The notes under the pieces are model-generated. The model searched no databases, was not told where the DNA came from, and saw nothing but the letters and a program-made list of their open reading frames with translations. 64,000 nt of DNA from Pseudomonas cavernae. Lineage in GTDB: Bacteria > Pseudomonadota > Gammaproteobacteria > Pseudomonadales > Pseudomonadaceae. The translations under genes and the position numbers were made by a program. The DNA lies in assembly GCF_003595175.1 (NCBI RefSeq), contig NZ_CP032419.1, forward strand, positions 2,542,001-2,606,000. Direction: 5' to 3'. Shown one piece after another: positions 33,549-42,645 of this stretch (position 1 is the stretch's first letter; each line of letters begins with the position of its first letter).

Positions 33549-34777
33549 GCGCCGGCCTCACCGTAGATGGCCCGCGCGCCTAGGCTGAGCAGGCGGTGCG
33601 CCAGTAGGCCGCCGACATTGAAGCAGAACACCACCAGCGTGAGCGGCAGCAGGCTGCCATCATGCAGCAGACTGACCAGCAATCCGGCCAGCATGCCCAT
33701 GCCGAATGTCAGACTGACATGCAACGCCGACGCCAGCCCTGCACGCTGCCCCTGTCGAGCCATGGCCAGAGCCGTGGTATTCGGCCCGACCAGGCCAACA
33801 CTCGATACCAGCAGGAAAAAAGCCGGCAGGATCAACCACAGGCCAGGCACGCCGAGCAGCTGATTGAGCAGCAACAGCGTACCGGCCAGCAGCGGCAGCC
33901 ACAGCATCACGGAGAGCAGCTGCTGCGACGTGTAGCGTCGCAGCAGCTGGCGTACAAACTGGCTGGCCAGTACCAGGCCAATGGCATTGATGCCGAAGAA
34001 GAAACCAAAATACTGGGGCGCCACGCCATGCAGTTCGATCAGGGCGAAGGGCGAGCCGACGATGTAGGCGAACATCGCCCCAGTGGTGAAGGCCTGGCTC
34101 AGGGCATAGCCGATAAAGCTGCGATCGCGCAGCAGATCGGCGTAGCCCTTGAGCACCGGCCACAGGGCTAGACGCGCACCGCGCTGAGCCAGGGTTTCAT
34201 CCAGCACACTTAGCAACCCGCACAGGCACAGCAGGCCGAAGCCAGCCAGCACCACGAAGATGGCCTGCCAGCCCCACAGCCCCAGCACCAAGCCGCCAGC
34301 CAGCGGTGCCAGAATCGGCGCCACACCCATCACCAAAGTGATCATTGACATGACCCGCGCCGCCTGCTGCGGCGTGCAGCGGTCACGCACAATGGCCACC
34401 GTCAGCACCGCGCCGGCACAGCCGCCCAGCCCCTGGAGAAAACGCCAGCCAATCAGCTCCACCAGGCTCTCGCTGCCGGCCAGCAACAGCGAAGCCAGGC
34501 TGTACAGGGCCAGGCCAAACAGCAGCGGCGGCCGGCGACCAAAGCGATCACTGATTGGGCCGTAGCAGAGCATGCCCAGCAACATGCCGATGAAATAGGC
34601 GGAAAAGCTCAGCTCAACCTGCCCCGGCGCCAAGCCAAGACCGGCCTGGATGGCCGGAAATCCCGGCAGATACATGTCGGTGGACATGGGCGCGATGGCC
34701 GTCAGTGCCCCCAGTAGCAACAGCAGCAGAAGCGGTACACCTGGACTCGATGGGCTGGATTCCGTTGAACTGGACAT
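33545..34777 (-). CDS. Bcr/CflA-family MFS transporter
   Basis: A 410-residue 12-helix major facilitator protein with the N-terminal MSTDMYLPGFPAIQAGLG and the loop motif GPISDRFGRRPPLL, typical of Bcr/CflA drug-resistance exporters. It is located between a terminator and the MmgE/PrpD gene, so it probably starts its own transcript. It may export a toxic substrate or intermediate of the adjacent pathway. Confidence 0.88.
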   Translation of the reverse strand: MSSSTESSPSSPGVPLLLLLLLGALTAIAPMSTDMYLPGFPAIQAGLGLAPGQVELSFSAYFIGMLLGMLCYGPISDRFGRRPPLLFGLALYSLASLLLAGSESLVELIGWRFLQGLGGCAGAVLTVAIVRDRCTPQQAARVMSMITLVMGVAPILAPLAGGLVLGLWGWQAIFVVLAGFGLLCLCGLLSVLDETLAQRGARLALWPVLKGYADLLRDRSFIGYALSQAFTTGAMFAYIVGSPFALIELHGVAPQYFGFFFGINAIGLVLASQFVRQLLRRYTSQQLLSVMLWLPLLAGTLLLLNQLLGVPGLWLILPAFFLLVSSVGLVGPNTTALAMARQGQRAGLASALHVSLTFGMGMLAGLLVSLLHDGSLLPLTLVVFCFNVGGLLAHRLLSLGARAIYGEAGA

Positions 34778-34804
34778 GATGTTGACGATTCCCGATCGAT
34801 ACAG

Positions 34805-34836
34805 ATAAAAAAGGGGGAGGCAATCTACCTCCCCCT
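34805..34836 (-). terminator. Rho-independent terminator of the meta-cleavage operon
   Basis: On the minus strand, nine-base arms AGGGGGAGG/CCTCCCCCT (34836-34828 and 34820-34812) with a seven-base loop are followed by TTTTTTATCTG. It lies 24 bases past the stop of the hydrolase gene ending at 34860 and closes the long minus-strand operon. Confidence 0.9.
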
Positions 34837-34859
34837 ACGCGTGACGCCTGCTACCTTCC

Positions 34860-35705
34860 TCAGTGCTTGAGGAAGTCGATGACCAGGCGGTTGAAGGCAT
34901 CGGCGTGTTCCCACTGCGCCCAATGGCCACATTGGCTGAACACGTGCAGGGTGGAGTTGGGGATCATGTTGAGCAGCTTCAGGCTCCAATCGATCGGCAC
35001 GAAGCGGTCGTCACGGCCCCAGGTAACCAGGGTCTTGTGCGGCATGTTGGGCAGGTCGTTAGTGAAATCGCCCAGGTTGAAGTTGCTCAGCTCAACCGAC
35101 TTGAGGAAGTTGGCCAGGTGCTCCGGGTTGGCCAGGATCGCCTTGTGGCGCAGTTCGATCAGTTCGTCGGTCAGCGCACTGGAGTCGTAGACGAAGACAT
35201 TGAGCATGTTCTTCAGGTTTGCGAAGGTCGGCTCGCGGTAGACCTGAAACAGCAGCTTGATGCCTTCCATCGGCAGCGGGGTGAAGATGCTGGTCTTGCC
35301 AACGCCACCGGCGCCCATCAGGATCATCTTGTCCAGTCGCTCCGGGTAGTCGCGGGCGAAGGCCAGCGAGCTGCCGCCGCCCATGGAGTTACCGACCAGG
35401 TGCGCCTTGTCGATCTTCAGCACGTCCATCAGTTGACGAGTAGCGCGGGCGTTGACCACGAAGCGCGGCTCGGCGGTGACCAGTTCATCAGACTGACCGA
35501 AGCCCGGGCAATCGAGCAGGATCACTCGGTAGCCGGCATCGACGAAGGCATCGACGTTGCGGTGGAAGTTGGCCCAGCCGGTGGCACCGGCGCCGGAGCC
35601 GTGCAGCATGATCACCACCTCTCCCGCGCCGGCGTCGTTGTAGTGCAGCTTCCACTCTTCGGTCTGAACGAAGTGGCTGGTGTTGTCCTGGGTAAAACGG
35701 CTCAT
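34860..35705 (-). CDS. Meta-cleavage-product C-C hydrolase (BphD/HsaD/TesD type)
   Basis: A 281-residue alpha/beta hydrolase: oxyanion loop HGSGAGATGWANF, nucleophile GNSMGG, acid in GRDDRFVP and His in GHWAQWE. These are features of enzymes that split 2-hydroxy-6-oxo-dienoate ring-fission products. ATG 35705 follows AGGA; the frame to 35729 is not supported. It is the last gene of the operon with aldolase, dehydrogenase and hydratase. A second, different C-C hydrolase lies at 47631. Confidence 0.9.
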   Translation of the reverse strand: MSRFTQDNTSHFVQTEEWKLHYNDAGAGEVVIMLHGSGAGATGWANFHRNVDAFVDAGYRVILLDCPGFGQSDELVTAEPRFVVNARATRQLMDVLKIDKAHLVGNSMGGGSSLAFARDYPERLDKMILMGAGGVGKTSIFTPLPMEGIKLLFQVYREPTFANLKNMLNVFVYDSSALTDELIELRHKAILANPEHLANFLKSVELSNFNLGDFTNDLPNMPHKTLVTWGRDDRFVPIDWSLKLLNMIPNSTLHVFSQCGHWAQWEHADAFNRLVIDFLKH

Positions 35706-35745
35706 GTTGTTGTCCTGTGTTGTGTGCAAGGCAAATGGGTTGGTT

Positions 35746-36771
35746 TCAGGCGCGCTGCTTGAGCAGGTCGAGGGCGACGTCGACGATCATGTCTTCCTGG
35801 CCGCCGACCATGCGCCGTTTGCCCAGTTCGACGAGGATGTCCACGGCCTTCAGGCCGTATTTCTGCGCCGCCACTTCGGAGTGGCGTAAAAAGCTGGAGT
35901 AGACGCCGGCATAGCCCAGCGCCAGGGTTTCGCGGTCGACCCGTACCGGCCTGTCCTGCAACGGCCGGACGATGTCGTCGGCGGCATCCATCAGGGTGTA
36001 GAGGTCAGTGCCATGCTCCCAGCCGAGACGTTCGGCGGCGGCGATAAACACTTCCAACGGCGCGTTGCCGGCACCGGCACCCATGCCGGCGAGGCTAGCG
36101 TCGATGCGGTCGCAGCCCTCCTCCACCGCGACGATGGAGTTGGCCACGCCCAGGCTCAGGTTGTGATGAGCATGCATACCGGTCTGGGTCTCGGGCTTGA
36201 GCACGTCCTTGAGAGCGCGGAAGCGCTCGCGGATGTCCTGCATGCTCATGGCACCGCCGGAGTCCACCACATACAGACAGGTGGCACCGTAGTCTTCCAT
36301 CAGCTTGGCCTGCTGCGCGAGACCCTGTGGGGTCTGCATATGGCTCATCATCAGGAAGCCGACGGTGTCCATTCCCAGCTTGCGGGCATGCTCGATGTGC
36401 TGTTTGGAGACATCCGCCTCGGTGCAGTGGGTGGCCACACGGACGATGCGAGCGCCCGCCTTGTAGGCATTGTCCAGGTCATGGATGGTGCCGATGCCAG
36501 GCAGCAGCAAGGTGGCGATCTGTGCGTGGCTAACCACCTCGGCCACCGCCTCGATCCATTCCAGGTCGGTGTGAGCACCGAAGCCATAGTTGAAGCTGGA
36601 GCCCTGCAGGCCATCGCCGTGGGCTACCTCGATGGAGTCCACCTTGGCCTTGTCCAGGGCGCGGGCGATATCCTGCACATTCTTGATCGAATACTGATGA
36701 CGGATGGCATGGCTGCCGTCACGAAGGGTGACGTCGGAAATATAGAGTTTCTTGCCGGGATTGAAAGTCAT
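35746..36771 (-). CDS. dmpG: 4-hydroxy-2-oxovalerate aldolase
   Basis: A 341-residue DRE-TIM metalloenzyme ([20 protein letters not shown] near the start; [12 protein letters not shown]; the [13 protein letters not shown] metal site). It cleaves 4-hydroxy-2-oxo acids to pyruvate and an aldehyde that is passed to the acylating dehydrogenase encoded just upstream; in this family the two proteins form a channelling complex. It is named by family; the Hsa/Bph/Mhp equivalents are indistinguishable here. Confidence 0.92.
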   Translation of the reverse strand: MTFNPGKKLYISDVTLRDGSHAIRHQYSIKNVQDIARALDKAKVDSIEVAHGDGLQGSSFNYGFGAHTDLEWIEAVAEVVSHAQIATLLLPGIGTIHDLDNAYKAGARIVRVATHCTEADVSKQHIEHARKLGMDTVGFLMMSHMQTPQGLAQQAKLMEDYGATCLYVVDSGGAMSMQDIRERFRALKDVLKPETQTGMHAHHNLSLGVANSIVAVEEGCDRIDASLAGMGAGAGNAPLEVFIAAAERLGWEHGTDLYTLMDAADDIVRPLQDRPVRVDRETLALGYAGVYSSFLRHSEVAAQKYGLKAVDILVELGKRRMVGGQEDMIVDVALDLLKQRA

Positions 36772-36781
36772 GGTCGTATCC

Positions 36782-37720
36782 TCAGGCCTGGATCAGCGAC
36801 TGCGCCATGCGTTCGGCAGTGGCCAAAGCAGCGGAGGTCATGATGTCGAGATTGCCGGCGTAGGCCGGCAGATAATGGGCGGCACCCTCGACTTCGAGGA
36901 AGATCGAGGTTTTCAGGCCGCTCAGGTGGCCGAGGCCGGGAATGTTCAGCGGTGCGGAGGCGGGAATGACGTCGAACTGCACCTTCTGCTTGAGGCGGTA
37001 GCCTGGCACGTAGGCCTGCACGGCCGCAGCCATCTCTTCGATGGAGGCCTCGACCTTGGCCTGGTCGGCCAGATCCGACAACACGTACACGGTGTCGCGC
37101 ATGATCAGCGGCGGCTCGGCCGGGTTGAGGACGATGATCACCTTACCCTTCTGCGCCCCGCCAATCACCTCGATGGCCTTGGCGGTGGTCTCGGTGAACT
37201 CGTCGATGTTGGCGCGAGTGCCCGGGCCAGCGGACTTGCTGCTGATCGAGGCAACGATCTCGGCGTAATGCACCTTGGCCACCCGTGAAACCGCCGCCAC
37301 CATGGGGACGGTCGCCTGGCCACCGCAACTGACCATGTTGACGTTGGTCTCGTGCAGGTTGGCCTCCAGATTGACCACCGGAACGCAGTATGGGCCGATC
37401 GCCGCCGGGGTCAGATCGATGATCCGCAGGCTCGGCTTGAGGCCGCGCAGGAAGACTTCGTTCTTCATATGTGCCGAAGCGGAAGTGGCATCGAAGATCA
37501 CGTCGATGTCAGCGAATTCCGGCATCTGCACTAGACCATTCACGCCTTCGTGGGTAATTGCCACGCCCATGCGCGCGGCCCGGCCCAGACCATCGGATGC
37601 CGGGTCGATACCGACCATGGCGCCCATTTCGATGTGCTTGCCGTGGCGCAGGATCTTGATCATAAGGTCCGTGCCGATGTTGCCGGAGCCGATGATCGCG
37701 GCCTTGAGTTTTTTCGTCAT
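36782..37720 (-). CDS. Acetaldehyde dehydrogenase (acylating)
   Basis: A 312-residue protein with NAD loop [18 protein letters not shown], catalytic Cys in [12 protein letters not shown] and [10 protein letters not shown]. It converts acetaldehyde (or propanal) with CoA and NAD to the acyl-CoA. It precedes the aldolase gene by 10 bases, as in dmp, bph, tes and hsa operons. Confidence 0.93.
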   Translation of the reverse strand: MTKKLKAAIIGSGNIGTDLMIKILRHGKHIEMGAMVGIDPASDGLGRAARMGVAITHEGVNGLVQMPEFADIDVIFDATSASAHMKNEVFLRGLKPSLRIIDLTPAAIGPYCVPVVNLEANLHETNVNMVSCGGQATVPMVAAVSRVAKVHYAEIVASISSKSAGPGTRANIDEFTETTAKAIEVIGGAQKGKVIIVLNPAEPPLIMRDTVYVLSDLADQAKVEASIEEMAAAVQAYVPGYRLKQKVQFDVIPASAPLNIPGLGHLSGLKTSIFLEVEGAAHYLPAYAGNLDIMTSAALATAERMAQSLIQA

Positions 37721-37741
37721 TGCGATTTCCTCTGGATTATT

Positions 37742-38530
37742 TCAGTCGAAGCGGACCGAGCAGCTGCCGATGCCCGCCAGACTCATGCGCAATTGGTCAC
37801 CGGCCACCACCGGCACCATGGCCGACAGCGCACCGGACAGAATCACTTCGCCGGCCTTGAGGCTCATGCCCAGGCGGCCCAGTGTGTTGGCCAGCCAGGC
37901 CACGGCGATCACCGGGGAACCCATGGTGGCGGCGCCGGCGCCGGTACCGACGATGCGGCCGTTCTTCTCCAGCACCATGCCGGTGGTATAGAGGTCCAGG
38001 TTGCGCGGATCGACCAGGCGATCGCCGAGCACGAACACACCGCAGGACGCGTTGTCCGCCACCGTGTCCTGGATCTTGATCTGCCAGTCACGGACGCGTG
38101 AATCGACGATCTCGAAGCAGGCCATCACCCCTTCGGTGGCACGCAGTACATCCGCCACAGTGATGCCGGGGCCGGCCAGGTCATGCTTGAGCACGAAGGC
38201 GATCTCGCCCTCGGCCTTGGGCTGGATCAGCGAACTCATGGGCACCGAAGCACCCTGATTGACCACCATGCGGTCGGTGAGCTGGCCGAAGTCCGGCTGG
38301 TTGACCTTGAGCATGTCCATCACTGCCTGGCTAGTCACGCCAATCTTCTTGCCGATGATCCGCTCGCCCTGCTGCAGACGACGGCTGAGCAGGCGCTGCT
38401 GGATGGCGTAGGCATCCTCGATGGTCAGTTGCGGGAAGCGCTCGGTCAGTGGAGCCACCATGCGCGCCGCCGTAAGGGCGTCGAACAGCTCGTCACCCAG
38501 TTGATCGAGATTGAGGATCGATTGACTCAT
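37742..38530 (-). CDS. 2-hydroxypenta-2,4-dienoate (2-oxopent-4-enoate) hydratase
   Basis: A 262-residue fumarylacetoacetate-hydrolase-superfamily hydratase (KIGVTSQAVMDMLKVNQPDF, PKAEGEIAFVLKHDL). The ATG at 38530 overlaps the end of the upstream gene by ATGA, which fixes the start. It adds water to the dienoate released by the C-C hydrolase and supplies the aldolase. Confidence 0.92.
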   Translation of the reverse strand: MSQSILNLDQLGDELFDALTAARMVAPLTERFPQLTIEDAYAIQQRLLSRRLQQGERIIGKKIGVTSQAVMDMLKVNQPDFGQLTDRMVVNQGASVPMSSLIQPKAEGEIAFVLKHDLAGPGITVADVLRATEGVMACFEIVDSRVRDWQIKIQDTVADNASCGVFVLGDRLVDPRNLDLYTTGMVLEKNGRIVGTGAGAATMGSPVIAVAWLANTLGRLGMSLKAGEVILSGALSAMVPVVAGDQLRMSLAGIGSCSVRFD

Positions 38531-39009
38531 TGTTGTTCTCCTGAAAAATCCGCTTGCAGCTCTGTCAGGCTGCAAATGGCTGCGCAGCCAGCCTGCGCGC
38601 AGTCCATGTCTTCTTCCTCGCTGGCACCGGATACACCGATGGCGCCGACCAGCCGACCGTCGATCAGCAGAGGGAAGGCGCCGCCCATGGCGACGATGTC
38701 CGGGCGCAGCAGCAGGTTCATGCGCACGCGTTCACTGGCGTTGTCGATCATGTCGCCAAGGGTGCTGCTGGGCAGCGCGAAGGACACCGACGTACGGGCC
38801 TTGTCAATGGCCAGGTCGATGCTGTGCAAGGGCGTGCCGGAAACCCTTGCAAAGGCCAGCAGGTGGCCGCCGGCATCCAGCACGGCGATGCTGATCTGCA
38901 ACTCCTCACGGCATGCGTGGGCAAGCGCCGCCTCCACGGCCGCCCAGGCGGCGGGCAGCGGAAGATCGCCGCCGCGGATATGCGGAAGACTGATACCACT
39001 GCGGCTCAT
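38527..39009 (-). CDS. GlcG/HbpS-family protein
   Basis: A 160-residue protein of the GlcG/HbpS (DUF336) family: AALAHACREELQISIAVLDA, GHLLAFARVSGTPLHSIDLA and GAFPLLIDGRLVGAIGVSGA. Members bind heme or cobalamin or are accessory proteins in glycolate and diol metabolism. It overlaps both neighbours by ATGA, so its dose is tied to the hydratase and the MMPL transporter; its role in ring-cleavage clusters is not established. Confidence 0.85.
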   Translation of the reverse strand: MSRSGISLPHIRGGDLPLPAAWAAVEAALAHACREELQISIAVLDAGGHLLAFARVSGTPLHSIDLAIDKARTSVSFALPSSTLGDMIDNASERVRMNLLLRPDIVAMGGAFPLLIDGRLVGAIGVSGASEEEDMDCAQAGCAAICSLTELQADFSGEQQ

Positions 39010-41483
39010 GCGTGCGCCTCCTGCTTGATGGCTACCCCGGCCGCACGGGCGACTGGCTGCTCCTCGCGCTCGCCGGGCTCCTCAGGCTCAGCCTTGGAGA
39101 AATGCCGCGGCTGCAAAAGGAAGCAGGCCAGTGCAGGCACCAGCACCAGCGCCACCAGCATGTTGCAGAGGAACATGAAGGTCAGCAGGAGGCCCATATC
39201 GGCCTGGAACTTGATCGGCGAGACGATCCAGGTCACCACGCCCAGTGATAGGGTGATGCCGGTGAACACCACCACTCGCCCGGTGAAGGACAGTGCGTAG
39301 GAATAGGCTTCCGCCAGACTGGAGCCACGCTTCAGCCAAAACAGCATCACGCTGATGATGTAGAGCGCGTAGTCCACCCCGATACCGACGCCAAGTGCCA
39401 CCACCGGCAGGGTCGCGACCTTCAGACCCATGCCCAGCTTGACCATCAGCGCCTCGGCCAAAAAGGTGGTGAGCATCAGCGGCAGGATCGCGCAGACGGT
39501 CGCCCGCCAGGAACGGAAGGCAAGTAGGCAGAGCAGGCTGACGGCCAGGTAGACGCCAATCACCATTTGCGTGTTGGCAGTCTTGACCACGATATTGGTC
39601 GCGCTCTCGATGCCGGCGTTACCGGCGGCCATCAGGAAGCGAGCCTGGTCGCTACTGAACTCTTCACTGAAGGCCTCGGTGACCTCGACCACGCCGTTGA
39701 GGGTCTGCGCCTTGTGATCCTTGAGGTAGACGTAAACCGAGAGCAGTTCGCAGGTCTCGTTGAACAGCTCGCGAGGCGAACGGTTGGCGGCGGCGTTGAT
39801 CATCGGCTGGTTGGGCGGAAGCTCGTTCCACTTCAGCAGCCCTTCGTTCATGCCGACGTTCACCCGGCGCGCAACCCCGGCAATGGAGTTGGTGCTATCG
39901 ACACCAGGCAACTGGCGCAGGCGCCATTCCAGCTCTTCGACCAGGCGCAGGGTTGCGTAGTTGACACACTGCCCCGCCGGGGTTTCCACCATGATCACGA
40001 AAACGTCACTGCTGGCCTGGTAGTTGCCGATAATAAAAGCATTGTCCTGGTTGTAGCGCGAGTCGGCACGCAGCTCCGGCGCGCCTGGATCGAGGTCGCC
40101 GACCTGCAGGTGGCGTGCCTCGAGCACGGCCCAGACACCGACCACGAGCGCGACCACGAGGGCGAGGGAGGCATAGCGAACCTGGGTGAAGCGATCGAGC
40201 ACGCGGATCACCTTGCCCGGACGATAGCCAGCCTGGTGCCGAGCCTGTTCAGCAGCCAGACGGCGGCTGGCCGCGCGGCGGGAAACACCGGTATAGGACA
40301 GCGTGATCGGCAGCAGCGCCAGGTTGGTCAAGACCAGCAGGGCGACACCGATACTGGCAATGATCGCCAGTTCCTTGATCACCGGAATGTCGACGATGGT
40401 CAGCACGGCAAAACCCACCGCATCGGCCAGCAAGGCAGTGATGCCGGCTGCGAATAGCCGGCGGAAGGTGTAGCGTGCAGCGATCAGCTTGTGGGTACCA
40501 CGGCCGATGTCCTGCATGATGCCGTTCATCTTCTGCGCACCATGACTAACGCCAATGGCGTAGACCAGGAAGGGCACCAGAATCGAGTAGGGATTGAGTT
40601 CGTAACCGAGCATCGGCAGCATGCCCAGCAACCAGATTACGCCAACCAAAGTGCAGCCCTGCACGACCAGGGTACTGCGCCAGCAACGGGTGAAATACAG
40701 CAGGATCAGCGTGGTGATGCACACCGCTGCGGCAAAGAAGGCCAGCACCGCGTAGAGGCCGGAGATCAGATCACCCATCACCTTGGCAAAGCCGATGATG
40801 TGGATGTCGACGCCCTCCTGCTGATAGCGCGTACGAATACTCTCGAGGATGTCGGAGAGCTGCTTGTAGTCGAGGGTCTTGCCAGTGGCCGGATCAGTGT
40901 CGAGCAACGGCACGTGAATGATGCTGGAGCGGAAATCCAGGGCGACCAGCTGGCCAATCTCGCCAGACAGCTCGATATTGCCGCGCAGCACTTCCATATC
41001 CTGCGCGCTACCGCGGAAACCGTCCGGAATCACCGGACCACCATCGAAGCCCGACTCGGTCACGCCCTGCCAGCGGGTCGTCGGCGTCCACAATGACTTC
41101 ATGAAAGCGCGATCAACGCCCGGGGCCAGGTAGACCTCGTCGTTGATCTTGCGCAGGGTTTCCATGTAACCGTCGTCGAAAATCGTCCCCTCACCCTTGA
41201 CCGCCACGGCGATGCGCAGGGTGTTGGCCACACCCTTGAGTTCGTCCTCATGGGCAAAATAGTTGAGGATGAACGGATGGCTGGTCGGAATGGTCTTGAG
41301 AAAACTGGCATTCAGGCGCAGCTGGCCGGCTGAGGCACTGAACAGCACGGTCAGCAGCAGGCACAGTGTAATAAACACAGCACGGTTGTTGAACAGGATG
41401 CGTTCAAGCACATTGCCCGACTGCCGATCAAAGTCGGCCAGCGAGGCGATTGTCTTGAAGCCGTCGGATATTTTGCTACCCAT
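39006..41483 (-). CDS. MMPL/RND-family membrane transporter
   Basis: An 825-residue RND-superfamily exporter with two sets of six membrane segments, each after a large periplasmic loop (first segment ITLCLLLTVLFSASAG; SILVPFLVYAIGVSHGAQKM; VVALGVGIGVDYALYII). It belongs to the MMPL/HpnN-like group found with DUF1302 and DUF1329 genes in clusters that take up or degrade hydrophobic compounds such as steroids. No separate membrane-fusion protein is present. It probably moves a hydrophobic substrate across the envelope; the direction is unknown. Confidence 0.88.
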   Translation of the reverse strand: MGSKISDGFKTIASLADFDRQSGNVLERILFNNRAVFITLCLLLTVLFSASAGQLRLNASFLKTIPTSHPFILNYFAHEDELKGVANTLRIAVAVKGEGTIFDDGYMETLRKINDEVYLAPGVDRAFMKSLWTPTTRWQGVTESGFDGGPVIPDGFRGSAQDMEVLRGNIELSGEIGQLVALDFRSSIIHVPLLDTDPATGKTLDYKQLSDILESIRTRYQQEGVDIHIIGFAKVMGDLISGLYAVLAFFAAAVCITTLILLYFTRCWRSTLVVQGCTLVGVIWLLGMLPMLGYELNPYSILVPFLVYAIGVSHGAQKMNGIMQDIGRGTHKLIAARYTFRRLFAAGITALLADAVGFAVLTIVDIPVIKELAIIASIGVALLVLTNLALLPITLSYTGVSRRAASRRLAAEQARHQAGYRPGKVIRVLDRFTQVRYASLALVVALVVGVWAVLEARHLQVGDLDPGAPELRADSRYNQDNAFIIGNYQASSDVFVIMVETPAGQCVNYATLRLVEELEWRLRQLPGVDSTNSIAGVARRVNVGMNEGLLKWNELPPNQPMINAAANRSPRELFNETCELLSVYVYLKDHKAQTLNGVVEVTEAFSEEFSSDQARFLMAAGNAGIESATNIVVKTANTQMVIGVYLAVSLLCLLAFRSWRATVCAILPLMLTTFLAEALMVKLGMGLKVATLPVVALGVGIGVDYALYIISVMLFWLKRGSSLAEAYSYALSFTGRVVVFTGITLSLGVVTWIVSPIKFQADMGLLLTFMFLCNMLVALVLVPALACFLLQPRHFSKAEPEEPGEREEQPVARAAGVAIKQEAHA

Positions 41484-41515
41484 AGTGATGGCCCCCCTTG
41501 GAGGCTGAAAACAGG

Positions 41516-42574
41516 TTATTCGAGGTCAGTGGCCTGGAAGCGGGTAATCCCGCGCAGGCCGACCGCCAATACGCTGCCGTCTTGCAGAGGCGTCAGTGCG
41601 GTGAAGGAAAACTGGTTCTCGGGCTTCACCAGCCGGAAAGTGCGTCCCGCGTCCTGGCTGTACCAACCGGCGCCGGACGCATCGGCGAGCAGAATCGCGC
41701 CGCTGCCCAACAGGGCTCCGGCTGTCAGGCTCTGCGTGGTCCGGAGGGCAATCTGTTGCCACTCGGAATTAGCGCCCTGCCAGCGGAACACATGCCCGCG
41801 CAACCCATAGGCAATCAGGGCGCCATCGGCGCTGGTGAGCAGGCCGAAGAAGCTGCCGTCATAAGGTTCGGCTAGCACTTGCACAGTGGCCAGATCACTG
41901 CCAGCCCGGTACAGGCCGCCCTGCTCGCCCGCCAGGTAGAGACCTTCGGGCGCTGCGGTAATGGCATTTATATGGCGCTGATCGGTACCGCGCAGCGCAG
42001 CCAGTGACGGCTGCCAGTGCTGACCACCGTCTTCGGTGCGCAAGACCAGACCGTAGGCACCGACCGCAGTGGCTTGCTGCGTGCCGGCACAGTGGATATC
42101 CAGGAACGGCTTGTCGGCACCGTCTGCTACGAGCATTTCTGCGCTGTCGAGCAGATCGCTCTGCTGGCGACGCGCCTCGTCGACGAGTGCCGACGCCACC
42201 TGATGGCCCTGCAACTGCAGCGACCAGGTCTGGCCAGCATCGCCAGTCGCCAGAATCACGCCGCGATGGCCCACAGCCCAGCCGCGGCGATCATCGGCAA
42301 AACATACCCCGGTGAGGGTCACACTGACGGGCACCTGGGCCTGCTGCCAGCTGTTGCCTTCGTCATCGGAGTAAAGAATGTGTCCGCGCGCACCCACAGT
42401 GACCAAACGCTGGCCAGCACGGGCGATATCGCTGAGCATCGAGTGCTCGGCAAGGCGGGAAGTAACGGCCGGCTGCGACAGGCTGTCGGGGAGAACCCCG
42501 GTATGCTCAGACACGGCTTGCACGCTAGTGACTGCTGACAAGGCCAGCAGCACGGATATTGTTATGTTTTTCAC
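41516..42574 (-). CDS. YCF48/BNR-repeat secreted protein
   Basis: About 352 residues: signal peptide (ITISVLLALSAVTSVQA) then repeated blades (VGARGHILYSDDEGNSWQQA, WAVGHRGVILATGDAGQTWS, AVGAYGLVLRTEDGGQHWQP) of the YCF48/photosynthesis-assembly-like propeller. A GTG at 42574 has GGAG eight bases upstream and is the likely start; an in-frame GTG at 42583 is less good. In such clusters this protein accompanies an MMPL transporter and probably serves as an envelope partner. Confidence 0.82.
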   Translation of the reverse strand: MKNITISVLLALSAVTSVQAVSEHTGVLPDSLSQPAVTSRLAEHSMLSDIARAGQRLVTVGARGHILYSDDEGNSWQQAQVPVSVTLTGVCFADDRRGWAVGHRGVILATGDAGQTWSLQLQGHQVASALVDEARRQQSDLLDSAEMLVADGADKPFLDIHCAGTQQATAVGAYGLVLRTEDGGQHWQPSLAALRGTDQRHINAITAAPEGLYLAGEQGGLYRAGSDLATVQVLAEPYDGSFFGLLTSADGALIAYGLRGHVFRWQGANSEWQQIALRTTQSLTAGALLGSGAILLADASGAGWYSQDAGRTFRLVKPENQFSFTALTPLQDGSVLAVGLRGITRFQATDLE

Positions 42575-42600
42575 CAGTACCACTCCGTTTGCGCATTTAT

Positions 42601-42634
42601 GTTGTCCGCCACCCGAAACCGAGTGGCGGACAAC
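42601..42634. other. Perfect 12-bp-arm hairpin between DUF1329 and YCF48 genes
   Basis: GTTGTCCGCCAC at 42601-42612 and GTGGCGGACAAC at 42623-42634 enclose ten bases. No T-run follows on either strand, so it may be an mRNA processing or stabilising hairpin, or a weak terminator lowering expression of the downstream transporter genes. Confidence 0.6.
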
Positions 42635-42645
42635 AGAACATCAAC